64,000 bases of DNA from NCBI GenBank assembly GCA_030015575.1, contig JASDDO010000001.1, positions 138,155,988-138,219,987 of the forward strand, in the 5' to 3' direction. This DNA is from Agapanthus africanus (Eukaryota; Streptophyta; Magnoliopsida; Asparagales; Amaryllidaceae). Numbering within the stretch: position 1 is the stretch's first letter; every line of letters starts with the position of its first letter. A program made the translations under genes and the position numbers. The notes below the pieces were generated by a model that was given only the letters and a program-made list of their open reading frames with translations, ran no database searches and was not told the DNA's origin. Below, piece by piece: positions 22,243 through 34,728 of this stretch.

Positions 22243-25200
22243 TCAAGGCTAATTATTGCGATGTCGCATACTCACAGCCCGTGTGATACCGAACACCCAA
22301 CTCCTCTACTAGTCAGTCTCACAAAGCTCGTTTGCGAAACTATTGCGTTCGAGGAATAGCCTCAGTGAGTGGATCCGCTTTGTTGTTTCTTTCCATGTCT
22401 CTCTATATCTCATGTTCGCGGAGAAACCCATCTCCCGAAATGAGCAATACCTGTCTTAGAATATGTCTGGATGTCTGATGGGACATAGCTCATAAATGAA
22501 CTCCAAATCCAAACTTCTTAGACTGTATCGTCAACTGAACTTAATCAGTATCCTGCGCGCCATGCCTCCCTCAGTATTGCCTTGGATCACCTGTCCAAAA
22601 TATTGCCCCTCGTCAGAGGGAAAACTATAACTCTGACAACCTCCTTGTCGTCCATGTCACCTTGGAAGCCTGGAATGATAACCGTCTCCTGAATGAGGCT
22701 GTCGTTATCATATCCCTAGAACATCCACTTATGTTCTAAAACTGCTTCCGACTGTTTCTCCAGGATTGGATTAATGTCAACTTATTGCATCTAGTGCAAG
22801 AACAACATCTGGTGTGGTACTTGACATCTCACGATTGACTCAATTGCCTGAGCAAGTGATCTGCCAATCATGCCCGTCCCTCTCCCCTTTAGTCTGTAAG
22901 ACACCTTTGGAGAGGGTGACTCCATTACCTGCGGGTACACTACCGTGCCAGGAGTCGTCCATCCTAAATACTCTTAGAATGCTGTCAAGTACCCTGATTG
23001 GGAAACCACCCAAATCTAGATCTAAAACCATAGATCTAGTAACCAGTATGTCTGATATAAAATCCATTTCCTTTGTGGAGAAACAACTGTATGACGACCA
23101 AAGTATAACCGATCGTAGTGTAGGAGTTTCTTTTCCTACTCTGTGTATGTCATCCAAACACCATGACATCACACCCTACTACCTTCTCAACAGATCCATC
23201 CCCTATTCTGATGAAGTCAAACCCATGACTGTCACGTCAGAAATAGATGATCTATCTCCGCTACATCTGCTCTAGTCTATAAATAGACATAAGCAACCTG
23301 TCCACCAATGCTTCCGCTGCTCCCACTGACTACGACAACCCTCTGGCAGAGTCATATAGACGTACACTTCTAAAGCTAGTTTAGAACGACGCTATACTCA
23401 TCCTCCTGCCGGGTCTCGCAGCCTGGAACAACAACAATGGCAAGTGTGGGTAAACAAGAACTTCCCTGTCACCGTCCTTGAGGCTACCGGAGTACCTCTC
23501 GGGTGCCTGAAGTTACCCACCTTATCTGCGGAGTGGCCAATGGAATGTCAAATCAGATTGAATTTTTAGGTTCCTTATCAAATCTTCAGTAATCGTCTGC
23601 GGTTCTGGAATCACTTCCAGTTCTACCATACTCCCACTACGGTTTTTCTGAAAAATCCATTTCTTTTAAAAATGTGGCGAGTCAAGAACAATATTTCTAT
23701 TGATCTGCCAGATGGTAGAAAATCAACCCTCTGCATAGCCTGGGTCAACCCACAAACAGTCATTACAGAAACGTGCCTTGAGTTATCCGGAGTCTGGTTT
23801 TAAGCATAAGCCGGACAACTCCCCGTACCTTAACATCGTTAAGATATGAACTGTTCTATATCCAATATAGAACCAGAGGCACTGATTTAATTGAACCAGA
23901 TTCAAATCATGCAGCTGTCTCCAGTGCATGTCAACTAAATGGAAGGAGGTCGATCAGCGTTACTCAACTTAGGAATGCTTCCAATTATGAGTAACCTGAA
24001 AGAGAAGCAAGTTCTCATTATCATTACTATCAACTGAATACCATACATAAGTATCTACATCTTCGATCACTTTGAAGAATCCCGATACTTGCTACACCTG
24101 GTTCTCTACTCTATTCAAATACCTATAATTCCTCAAAACTTAGACCCTGTGTTTCCACGAAACACATGTCTAAGAACCAGAGAAGTTAAAAGTAAACAGA
24201 ATATAGTATGAGGACCAACCCCTCTGTCCTAATGGACACTGGACAACATACAATACTCTGTATAAGTCCTCTGAGTCTAACAACTCTTTCACTGTGTGTC
24301 GTAGGTTGAAAACTGTACTTATGGTTAAGAAGAATTACACCGCTGTTTAATGCTCCTTACCTAACCATCCACTGATATAGGTAAATGTCATCGACATAAT
24401 ATCAAAAGGTATATCTCACTCTATGAAAATAGACGTACAGATATATCAATTTGAAATTGGTGCATAACCGCGGATATTCAAAACCAAAAATTTGCCGTCC
24501 GGCAAACAACCCAGGTGACTTCCTCAAATATCACCGATTACAACGAATCCCGATATAATGAGGATGATCACCCAATTCCCAATAACTTACTCCCACTCTT
24601 CATCTGTAAAACCATACAGATGTGAGAATCATACCTGGTAAATACATACCCTGGAGTAAGTGTCTAATTGGGAAATCAGTTTTCTTTTAGCAGTACACAG
24701 TGAAACTGAAACATTGAAATGTTTCGATGGGGTATGCTGGTATTCCTAGTAATGCCTCTTCCATTATCCAGATTCACAACTGTAACCGTATAATTCTTTG
24801 CCATCTTTCTAAATCCCTTTCTGTGTCTTTAGTCATTACCTTCTGTACACCCCTTTAGGCCAAATGGTTTTCTTCCTTCCCTACCGTTCGGCACCAGCCT
24901 ATGGTTTGGAAGAAGACTATCCAAAAGGCATAAAGGGTGTACTGTCCTAATCTTAGGAACACTCGCAATGCGTGAGAAGGTGAAGATAAAAGACACCTGA
25001 ATGTACTTTATTCCTATTTCTCCTGAACCAGAATCCATCCCCGAACTGGAACAAGTTCCTTTCGAGTTCGTATATAACCATACGATGGATTATCCAATAA
25101 AATGGGATCTTCGTAGTGATACGGAGTGTCCTGGAGAAATACAAAGGTGATTTAGGATTGGCGGAGAAATACTTGGTTTGGTCGTGAATAGCAGTCGCAA

Positions 25201-25700
25201 CTTACTTTGCCCTCTTACTAATCCCTTGCTTTGTCTTAACTTAATACCTTCTGTACACCGTTTAGGCTAACTGATTTTCTTCATTCCCTACCTGTCGGCA
25301 CCAGCCTATGGTTTGGAAGAAGACTATCCAATTTGCGTAATAGGTGTACTACTCCTAAACTAAGGAGTACTCGCAATGAGAGAAGGTGAAAAGAAAAGAC
25401 AACTGAATAATCCTATCCGTTTTCTCCAGAACCAGAAACCATCCTCGAAGTCCTTCGAGTTCGTATATAACCATACGATGGTTTTGTCCAATGGAAGTGG
25501 ACGTTCGCAGTAATACAGGGTGTCCTGGAGAAAAGGGTAAAAGTAGGAGTGGCAATGAGGTCTGCAACTCTGACAATCCAAAAGCCAGTGTTAAGAAGGT
25601 TCGGTCAACTTGGTCACTGAGTCATAGTCCAGGGTCGGGTCAATGGTCGCTGCCAAAGAGAGAGAGAAAAGAAACACTCAGCGTGCACTCTAACCTAGAT
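22243..25700 (-). pseudogene. Decayed gag-pol relics of copia B
   Basis: No frame longer than about 150 codons. Minus-strand fragments still recall copia pol: at 23172-22840 a degenerate copy of the RT to RNase H linker (pieces such as DSILRVFRMDDS and GVTLSKG match the order seen in A near 33860-33950). The normal order from right to left would be gag, PR, IN, RT, RH, but boundaries cannot be drawn. At the expected gag start (about 25645) the pyrimidine tract and CAGCGACC are kept but the start codon reads ATT. Confidence 0.7.
24829..25550 (-). repeat. Tandem duplication inside the dead interior of B
   Basis: 24836-25145 and 25245-25550 are diverged copies about 410 bp apart. They share GGCACCAGCCTATGGTTTGG and TTCGTATATAACCATACGAT among others. 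The second copy has small deletions. Neither is open. Confidence 0.85.
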
Positions 25701-27944
25701 CAGAATGGTTATCACTTTGTCTAACCTGGAAACCTCCCACTGTACCGTCAAATTCTCCTCCAAACCTGAAAGAAGAACTAGTCGGGATCACCCGAGGAGT
25801 AAACCAACTCATCAGTGGGAATCGGGATCCAACTATCATCGCATGATAACGTGACGGAATCCACTCACGTCACCACACTCCAGAAGGTATGCGCATGCCT
25901 GGCAAGTTTCAGTTCTTTTGAAACTCCCGATGTGATTTTTACCCCTAGGACCCAAGTGACCTTGACACAGTCAACAAATCAAAGAGTCCTAGTCAAGTTC
26001 AACCCGTCATTATCCTGGATTGCATTAAACCCACCCGTACGAGCCCTTGACACAGTCAACAAGGCCGCACGACTGTTCTAACCAATCCCATTAATATGCT
26101 ACAAACAAACACTACTTAGCTACCGCACACTACGCCTTGACACAGTCAACAAACGCAGCACGAATACTAAGTAATACTTGTAAGAAATGACGGAGGGCTA
26201 CGTGTAGTTTTTGGCGAAAAACCTTTAACGTAATGAACTTGATATTGTTGAAGGAACTGCATAGCCTTTTATAAAATATAGTGACGAAAACCTTTACTAA
26301 AGAGGTCACTCCCGGTGAAGGGATCTCGGCTCTTTCCCCGTAGAATGGGGTGCAGGATATTCCAAATGAATACCACGATGCAAAGCAAAAGTAATCGGCT
26401 ATAGTGAAGTTAATGCCCTGACGCAAACTTCTGTCCAAGGGGTCACTCCCGGTGAAGGGATCTCGGCCCTTGCCTCGTCGACTGAGGAGCAGGATATTCA
26501 AATGAATACCACGATGCAAAACAAAAGTGAACGTCCTTGCAATAACAGCTTTTTGAAAAGTGTTCCAACAACATCAGAATAGGTTTGTTTATCTTGCATT
26601 GATCCGAATCAACGCAGTCCCATCAATTGATCACACCACAAAGAACGAAAATATACTGACGTACGTATATGCCATCCGCATTCGCCACTGGGTCCCGTCA
26701 TCACCCGTTAGGTTAGCTAACTAACGGCAGAGCGGGGACTGGACTAGTGCGGATGAAAAACATATACAACATCTACTAATATATATACCAATATATAGTA
26801 TTTCGCTCAAGGCGTGAATAAAATGCAACATCACAGAAATGTACAGCATCACAGAACAATACAGATATCTGGAAGCCCCGGGTTTCACAGAGCCGCTGCT
26901 GAAACCCGACGTTCCCTTGGTCGTGTGGATAGCCTGTGCAATGAAAACCTAGACCCCTACGGGCGCGGCAAGTCACCCGCCAAAACCTGAAGCGAGGCAG
27001 CCCCCCTTCAGCACCGTGAATGGACCACCCAGCACTTCACGGAATCCGGTAACTTGGGCACCCCTCCTGGGTCAACCTGTACCCCCTACGAGTGCGTCGA
27101 ACAGCCCGCCAATTCCAGACTGAAGCCCCCTCCGTCCCAATGCCATGAGATGCGGGCTTGTTGCCCTCCAGAACCCGGCTATCCGCGCACCCCTCCGCGG
27201 GGTAATCCTAGTACAGAAAGTAAAATATACATACACCGGGTACATCGACCGCAACCAGGTCGTGCCCCAAAAGAATAATACAAACAGGCAGTGACGGCAG
27301 TCCACATGTCGGACGCTCGCCCCGCAATATCAAATGTACATAATACAACAAAACTGCACTAGCATTGCATCCAGGCTATCCCCCACGACCGATCCGCAAC
27401 ATCACAGCATAAACATAAAACATCAACGTGAAAATCACGTTCGCAAATCCGTCTAACCGGGCTATAGCAGTTAGACCGGATTTACCGATCGAGTGACATT
27501 CACGGTCGCAGATATAATGTAAATACTGTGAAAAATGTGTTTAAAATTTTCCGATTGACCAAAAAATTAACAAGTGGGCCCCCAATCAAAACTGTAGCAC
27601 TCACAGAAAACCTGGGCCCAATTTTAATATTCCAAAACCCCTAATTTAAGCCCATAAGCCCACGGCAAAAAAATTATAACACGACCCCACACTTCAGCGG
27701 CGGAAGCGCGGCCAAAAGGGTGTTTTGGCCGCCCTTCCGAGGTCGTACGGAGTAATCGTCTCACCAAATTTTTTCAGTGTTCTTAGAACTCCCTGCACAT
27801 CATTCTGAGACCACCTGAAAAATTTTTAGACTCCAAACAATTTCGACAGAAACTGATTGTGCTAGAAAATACGGTTTTTTCGGAAATTTTGGTCGATCGG
27901 AAACGCAAACACATCAAACGAAGCTAGGTAAGGTTAATGGCGTG
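25701..27944 (-). other. Copia B leader with repeated structured units
   Basis: Non-coding. CCTTGACACAGTCAACAA occurs three times (about 25960, 26045, 26132). Two copies of a double-hairpin unit lie at 26299-26350 and 26436-26487. Each has outer arms AAAGAG/CTCTTT or CAAGGG/CCCTTG around the constant core GTCACTCCCGGTGAAGGGAT, followed by CCCC/GGGG or CCTC/GAGG. The roughly 185-bp cassette present in A is absent here; the join is near 25785. Confidence 0.75.
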
Positions 27945-27956
27945 TCTCTGATACCA
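27945..27956 (-). other. Primer binding site of copia B
   Basis: TGGTATCAGAGA on the minus strand, directly next to the LTR. Eleven of twelve bases match the initiator tRNA-Met site. Confidence 0.9.
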
Positions 27957-30207
27957 TGTTGCGCCACGGCAGCGCCCCAGCCGTCTTACTCGAGGCCAAA
28001 TTGCGGAATCAAAAATTTTTCCTTACTCGGAAACCGGCGCTACCGCGGACAAAGAAAACCCGGATCGTTAACCATTAACCTACGCTAGCTAACAAGAGAT
28101 GGGAAGAAAAGTATACCGAGTGATCCGAGTCCTCCGGTCTTCTCTTCATCATCCCGATCTCCCGCGGAAAGTCTTGGCTCCACATCGTCGCCTCCTCGCC
28201 GGAAAGGGCACCACATCGCCTTCGTCTTTTACGGGCTCCCGCCTCAATACCGAGGCAACTCGAGCATGAAGCCGGCAACTCGACATGCTCAAGATATGCT
28301 GTAGGAAGTGTAGTGTAGAATCATAGTCTCACATTGGGGTTTGTTGCCATGATGGAGGATTGGGGTTAGGAAAAATGGTGCTTTCATTTTTCCGAAACAA
28401 GAAGAAGAAGGAGATGAAGAATTCCTCCCATAACATAGATGAACTCTCTCATTCTTTTTCTTTCTCTCTTTTCTTTTTCTTCTTCTCTCTTTTCTAATGA
28501 AGAACTTATCATATCTCATTAGAATAAAATGGTGGAGGAAAGAAAGTATATCAAGCATGAAGGGAGGTGAGTGTAGGAGAGAACAAGAGGTGACCACATC
28601 CTAGGTCAAAGAAACATCAACCATGCTTACATCAAATCCAAACCATACCCTTTCAATCACATTAAAGCAAGCATGGTTGAAAGATATCATAATAAATACT
28701 TTTGCAAGAAACCCCCCCACAAAGTGTTATTTGCAAAACTGCAAATAACCCCCTCCATCGGAAAAGTCCGGCCGGGAAAGAACAAAGGAAAACCGGCCGG
28801 AACGGAATGCAAACTGGCAACTCCAGAAAACTGGTCCCGTAATAAATTACAGGAAAACCCCAATACTGTGCATACACACCCGCATCTGTATTCCGTCCGG
28901 ATACAAATGCAATGAGACAAAATCTACACTGTACTAAACTAGTACCGGCTTAAACCAAAGCCGGCTAGTAAAAAACCGTTCGATCCTGATCCGTGCAATA
29001 CCGCACGTATCTGATCGAACCCTGCCATATATCCATACGGCCACTAGTACAAAACTGTCCGATCCTGATCCGTGCAATACCGCACGTATCTGATCGGACC
29101 CTGCCATATCTCCATACGGCCTCTACAGCGTTTCGCCCGAAAGCTGAGTAACTGAAAGTGTGGTGGACTCTAAAGACTCGTCAATACTATGGCTGTGGAT
29201 TTAACCACTGGCACGTCAGAGGTATAAGCCAATACATGACGGGCCACCAGCTATTTACCAAAAGGGACGTCGATGAGCGAACTCATCCTGACACCCTACT
29301 GAGCCTGTCAGTGACAATATCCGTACAGTCCGGTCCGTTCGTCTATGAGTATCGCATGGCGGGCCTAGGGGGTTGGTAAAAGTCAGACCCCCAAAAGCGG
29401 TACAAGTCGTGTCGGAGCGTAGCCCAGAACGCCCTGAGATACTACTGGAATACCTACCAGTAAATCTCCTGCCTCGGCCGAGGGCTTTGCGTAATGGCTC
29501 TCCTAGACACAGCGCGACCTCACCCCCAATACCGGGAGAGACGAACCCCTGCAGATCCGCTCACTGCCTCCATGTGGCTCGGGACTGTACCCAACTAAAA
29601 CCTGTTTGCACGACTCCTTTGAGCCGTGGTAGGGTAGTAATCAAAGCACAGTGGGAACTCACACGAGACAAATGACGATCTCAGGTCGATGAACTAACCT
29701 GTACACATGTCACCTGGGAACTGCTATCTGACGTCAGGTATAAGCCCAACTAGCAGGTTCCCGGCGAGTCCTGTCCGGTGTACTCATAACCCAATGAGCA
29801 CCTGTATACATCTTAGGTGAACCAACTGACACCAGTGGCTTGTGAGACCGGCCGCCGCCCCTCGTCGGGGTCTCGACTGTATACACTAGTCTACTAATGG
29901 AGTATCGATGCCCAGTCTCGAAACTCCCACGACTAGGGACCTTTTAAGGATGTGCTTATAGACTACCAGCTCCCACGTGTATGATCGCCATCATACTGCC
30001 GGTCGTCAAGCAAGAATCCTAGGGGCTCTATCAATGTGTAATAGCGACATGTCAGGTCACCTAAAGCAGTACACGATGATAAAGATAAACCAGATAGCAT
30101 ACTATCATCTCGAGTAAGACTGTCCTACCGGGATAGGTCCTCCCTCAATCATTGCAATCAACGTGCCTGTGATCCAATAATTGACTCTGAGGGCACTATC
30201 TCCAACA
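27957..30207 (-). repeat. 5' LTR of copia B
   Basis: Near-identical to 19976-22227. Its outer end TCCAACA is followed by the target duplication TGACC. Confidence 0.95.
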
Positions 30208-30212
30208 TGACC

Positions 30213-30680
30213 AACGCCAAGGTCATAAGAGCATGGGGCAGAAATTCATATCGGGAGTTTCTAAAGAAACTGAAACTTGCTAGAGATGCATACCAGTTGG
30301 AGTGTGAAAATTTTGGTAGGATTCCTTCAGCTTTATCACACGATGATATTTGGATCCCGATCCTACTGTGAATATATGCTACTCATCGGGAGATTTTTTC
30401 ACTTAACGATCAATGCTATAAACCAAGTAGGTGTCGAGAAAGGTGTTAGCGGGGTTATGCCCCCAGGGAAAGAGGTTATTTAATTAAGGAACTTCACGAA
30501 AGTGTCATAAAACCTCCCTCGAAGTACCGACACTTGCCTAGCTGAACGGTTAAGCAAGTATTGCACGGTGAGAATAGTCCTGACTAGTTCTTCTTTTTTG
30601 GTTTGAGGAAGGATTCGAGAAACAGTGGGTGCCATCCTGTTTAGATAAAATAAAAACCACTCTAAACTTGCAAGAGCATC
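30213..30680 (+). other. Copia A leader, part 2, with structured cassette
   Basis: Continues the leader after element B. 30395-30580 is a cassette with nested stems: GTGTCG (30431) with CGACAC (30528), GGGG/CCCC (30451-30463), GAGGTT (30472) with AACCTC (30511), and CAC-GAAA-GTG (30495-30504). The cassette is also in D and in element E, and absent from B. A pyrimidine tract and TTGCAG follow before the gag ATG. Confidence 0.7.
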
Positions 30681-30731
30681 ATGCTAAAGTGTTTCCTCTC
30701 TCTCTCTCTCCTAATTGCAGCAACCCAGAAC

Positions 30732-31631
30732 ATGACAGGCCTTAAGTTATTATTAGATAAAAATATTTTGACAGGGCCAAACTATAAAGATTGGTTCTGG
30801 AATGTCAAGATGGCAATTACCTATGACAAATTGGGGTATGTCCTTACTACTAAGGCCTCTGCCGTCCCAGGTCCTGAATCCAGTGTCGCGGATAAGGAAA
30901 TCAGTAAGACCTGGGAGATAGACTGCGTGAAGGCCAAATGCATCGTGCTAGCTTCTATGAATAATGAAAATGAGAGGAGGCACGAGAATATGGATCTTGA
31001 ATCCATATTTCTCCATACCAAGGAACTGTATGGAGAGCAATCTCGTATAGCTAGATACGAGACCTCGAAGAACTTGTTTCAGTCGAGGATGGCCGTCGGA
31101 TCATCTGTAGGGGAACATGTCCTTAAGATGATTAGTTATATTGAAGAGCTCGCAGACCTCGGGACAACATTAGATAACGAGCTGTATACAGACTTGGTTC
31201 TTCAATTCCTTCCTTCCACCTTCGCCCAGTTTATCTTAAATTTCAACATTCAAGGTAAAGAAGTTGAACTTCCAGAACTCCTTAACATGTTGAGGAGTGA
31301 AGAAGGCACACTGCAGAAGGCTAGGGAAACACCCACTATGTTTGTTCGTGGTGCTTCCTCTTCTAGGTCCAAGGAAAGGGCCAAAGGAAGAAAGAAGAAG
31401 GCTGCTACCAAACCGAGAGGTGGTGTTGGTAAGGTGGGAGTCAAGAGAAAGGAAAAGGTTGTGGTGCCAGTAGTGGCAAAGGATGAGTGCTTCCACTGTC
31501 GTAGGAAAGGCCATTGGAAGAAGGATTGCAAAGCTTGGATTTCCAAGGACCAAGACCCGAGGCAAGTTGTGGCTTCGGCTTCAGGTGTGTTTGTAATTGA
31601 AAATTGTCTGTCAATCAAATCTACTTCCTGA
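30732..31631 (+). pseudogene. gag: Copia A gag
   Basis: Capsid/nucleocapsid part of the polyprotein. I prefer the ATG at 30732 (MTGLKLL) over the in-frame ATG at 30681, because plant copia gag usually begins a few residues before a KLLLDKNILTGPNYKDW-like stretch and a pyrimidine tract ends just upstream. Near the end it has the zinc knuckle C-x2-C-x4-H-x4-C (CFHCRRKGHWKKDC, about 31489-31530), after a basic Lys/Arg/Gly-rich linker. The frame closes with TGA at 31629-31631 exactly where protease should continue, so the stop is a point change and the frame runs on. Confidence 0.9.
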
Positions 31632-32048
31632 GTATTGGATACCAGATCAGGATCTCATATATGCAATTCATTGCAGGCACTGAGAAACCGTAGAGTGCTG
31701 AAGGTTGGTGATATGACCCCCCAGGTTGCTAACGGAGCTAGCGTAAATGTTGTGTCCGTAGGGGATTATCACCTTGGATTGACGAGTGGACATATTTTGG
31801 TTTTGCGCAACTGTTTTTGTGTACTTAGTTTAACGTGTAATATCATATCAGTGTCGTTGTTATCAAAAGAAGGTTATGATTTCACGTTTGTAAGCGATGT
31901 TGTTAACATCTACCTTAATCATGGTTTGATTGGGTCCAGTACACTAGATAACGATATATACGTGTTAAACCAATTACAAATTTTCAATATCCAGAACACA
32001 CTAAAAGGAAAGTCTCCATATAAATCAGGCTTTCTTATGGTATTGTAG
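31632..32048 (+). pseudogene. Copia A protease and pre-integrase region, active site changed
   Basis: Begins VLDTRSGSHICN, where the family has D-T-G followed by a short residue and GSHICN; the active-site glycine is arginine here. It is in the same frame as gag. The reading breaks near 32030 by a frameshift, after which the frame closes at the TAG 32046-32048, while the true continuation (YCRLGHIN) is in the +1 frame. Confidence 0.85.
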
Positions 32049-32835
32049 ACTAGGTCATATCAATGAGACAAGGTTAACTAAGTTACATAGAGAAGGATAT
32101 TTGGATCCGTTCGAATATCAATCTTATGCCACTTGTCAATCATGCCTTAAAGGAAAGATGACAAGGACTCCATTCACTAGACATGGAGTAAGAGCGAGCG
32201 AGCTCTTAGGACTCATACACAGCGATGTATGTGGTCCAATGTCTACACATACAAGAGGCGGTTCTTCATATTTCATTACTTTTACGAATGATTACTCTAG
32301 GTATGGATTCATTTTCTGGATGAAACATAAATCTGAGGCCTTTGAGAAATTCCGAGAATATAAGAATGAAGTAGAAAACCAAACCGGCAAAAGTATCAAG
32401 ACACTGAGATCTGATCGAGATGGAGAATACTTAAGTGCCGAGTTCCTGGGTTATCTAAAAGAGAAAGGAATTCTTTCTCAGCTTACTCCTCCATACACTC
32501 CACAACATAACGGTGTATCGGAGAGAAGGAACCAAACCCTATTGGATATGGTACATTCCATGATGAGTAATGCTGAGTTACCGCGATCTTTCTGGGGTTA
32601 TGCACTAGAATCAGCTGCATATCTTTTGAACAGGGTTCCTACCAAGACTGTGCCTACCACACCATATCAGATGTGGAGTGGGAAGAAACTCTATCTTCAG
32701 TATCTCAAGATATGGGGATGTCCAGCTTTTGTTAAAAAGCAGTATGCGGACAAACTCGAGGCACGATCAGTACAGTGTAAGTTTGTGGGATATCCAAAGA
32801 ACTCCAAGAGGTATTGTTTCTATTACGTAGAGTAA
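32049..32835 (+). pseudogene. Copia A integrase
   Basis: HHCC finger from GHIN...H to CQSCLKG (about 32060-32150). Catalytic D in LIHSDVCGP (about 32215), second D in LRSDRDGEYL (about 32410), and E in NGVSERRNQT (about 32520). The usual glycine after SDR is aspartate. Stops at TAA 32833-32835 inside the C-terminal part, then continues in the same frame. Confidence 0.88.
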
Positions 32836-33561
32836 CAAAAGGTTTTTATTTCTCGTAATGCCCATTTTCTAGAACAGCAGTTTTTAGAAAAGAAAACAAG
32901 TGGGAGCGCTATAGAACTGGAAGAAATTCCAGAACCACAAACTACTACTGAAAGTTTGGTAGAGCCAGAAGTTCCAGAAGAACAGGACATTCCAGCACCC
33001 CTCCGCAGGAGTAGTAGGCCGTCTCATCCGCCTGAGAGATACTACGGTTTTCTCATAGATGGGGATAGAGAGGATTGCGTCATTGATAATGATGAACCTA
33101 CTAGCTTCCAGCAGGCCATACAGAGCGTCGACTCAGTAAGATGGATGGATGCAATGCGGACCGAGATGGAGTCCATGTACACCAACAAAGTATGGACTTT
33201 GGACTTTGCTCCGGATGTGATAAAACCCATAGGATGCAAGTGGAGCTTCAGGAAGAAGATTGGTGTAGATGGACAGGTGGAAACCTATAAGGCTAGACTT
33301 GTTGCAAAGGGTTTTCGTCAAAGACCTGGTTTGGACTATGACGAAACTTTTTCTCCAGTGGCTATGCTCAAATCCATTCGGATTCTTCTTGCCATTGCTG
33401 CCTTCCATGATTATGAGATCTGGCAGATGGACGTAAAGACGGCTTTTCTAAATGGTAATTTAGAAGAATGTGTCTATATGGATCAGCCAAAAGGATTCAA
33501 TCAGAGTAGGAGCAGCGGGAAAGTGTGCAAGTTGCTTAAGTCCATTTATGGACTAAAGTAG
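32836..33561 (+). pseudogene. Copia A integrase tail and reverse transcriptase, N part
   Basis: Carries the linker with SHPPERYYGF, then RT blocks (KWSFRKKIG, ARLVAKGF, QMDVKTAFLNG, the last with a catalytic D near 33430). Ends at TAG 33559-33561 after YGLK, where the family continues with QASR; the next codons (ASRSW) fit, so this is a point stop. Confidence 0.88.
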
Positions 33562-34728
33562 GCATCACGAAGTTGGAACATCTGTGTGGATGAAACGGTC
33601 AAAGAATATGACTTTATCAAAAATCCAGATGAACCATGTATATATAGTAAAATTGTAGCACGAACTGTCGTATTCCTCGTCTTGTACGTGGCTGACATTC
33701 TCTTAATAGGAAATGACATTCCTATGCTACAATTTGTCATAGGATTCTTGTCACACAGGTTCTCCATGAAAGACCTGGGTGATGCCTCTTGCATTCTGGG
33801 GATTCAGATCTATCGTGATAGATATAAGAGGTTGTTAGGACTTTCGCAGTCCATGTATATCAACACTATACTGAAAAGATTCAGTATGGAAGATTCTAAA
33901 CGCGGTAATTTACCGGCTTGTCATGGAATCACCCTCCCCAAAGAGATGTCTCCCAAGACTGATTTGGAAAGGGATCGCATGTCAGTTATACCCTACGCTT
34001 CTGCAGTAGGCTCTATAATGTATGCGATGTTGTGTACCAGACCAGATGTAGCTTACGCACTAAGCGTGGTAAGCCGGTATCAGTCAGACCCAGGGGAGAA
34101 GCACTGCATAGCAGTAAAGAACATTCTCAAGTACCTAAGAAGGACTAAGGATATGTTCTTAATTTACAGCAGAAAAGACCTCCAGATCAAGGCTTTTGCT
34201 CACTCCAGCTTCCAGAGTGACAAGGATGACTCCAAGTCCATGTCAGGTTATGTCTTTACCCTCAATGGAGGGGCGGTGTGTTGGAAGAGTTCCAAACAGG
34301 ACACCGTTGCTGACTCGACGATGGAAGCGGAGTATATCGCTTCTTGCGATGCCGCAAAAGAAGTAGTCTGGATGAAGAAGTTCCTAACAGAACTTCAGGT
34401 AGTTCCTACCATTGTTGATCCAATACCGCTGTATTGTGACAACAACGGCGCTATAGCTTTAGCGAAAGAACCCAGGTCCCATCAGAAGTCCAGACACATC
34501 TTAAGGCGGTATCACCTGATCAGGGAGATCACAGATCGCCAGGAGATCGAGCTCCGGAGAGTTTCTACAGAGGAGAACACTGCAGATCCATTCACAAAGG
34601 CCTTACCTCAGACACAGTTTGAGAGACTATTCGAGATGATAGGTCTTCGATACGCCAGTATATGGCCCTGGTGCATGTGGGAGATTGTTAGTGTATATGC
34701 CCTAGGGGCCATTATTGTATCATACTAG
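33562..34728 (+). pseudogene. Copia A reverse transcriptase C part and RNase H, catalytic Asp lost
   Basis: The RT active site reads YVADILL (about 33685-33705) instead of YVDD, so one of the two catalytic aspartates is alanine. RNase H follows with SGYVFTLNGGAVCW, STMEAEYIA, CDNNGAIAL and the H-x5-ADPFTK end (about 34230-34610). The frame stays open from 33562 to 34728 and runs into the LTR by about 14 codons. Confidence 0.9.
34671..34685 (+). other. Polypurine tract of copia A
   Basis: GTGCATGTGGGAGAT directly before TGTTAG, the start of the 3' LTR. Confidence 0.85.

Larger units (their letters stand above)
19976..30207 (-). mobile_element. Ty1/copia element B, minus strand, young but coding-dead
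   Basis: Both LTRs are complete (19976-22227 and 27957-30207). The primer site lies at 27945-27956 and the polypurine tract at 22228, so transcription runs right to left. The target duplication is TGACC (19971-19975 and 30208-30212). By eye the LTRs differ by about ten substitutions and one single-base indel in 2.25 kb. The interior has no long frame, so its proteins must have come from another element. Confidence 0.95.

Noticed and set aside
26776..27305. Frames of 66-77 codons in the leader of B
   Set aside because: The matching leader in A is closed, and no motif is present.
30395..30580. Hammerhead ribozyme, as found in plant retrozymes
   Set aside because: A GAAA loop is present, but I find no CTGANGA core or matching three-stem layout near it in A, D or E.
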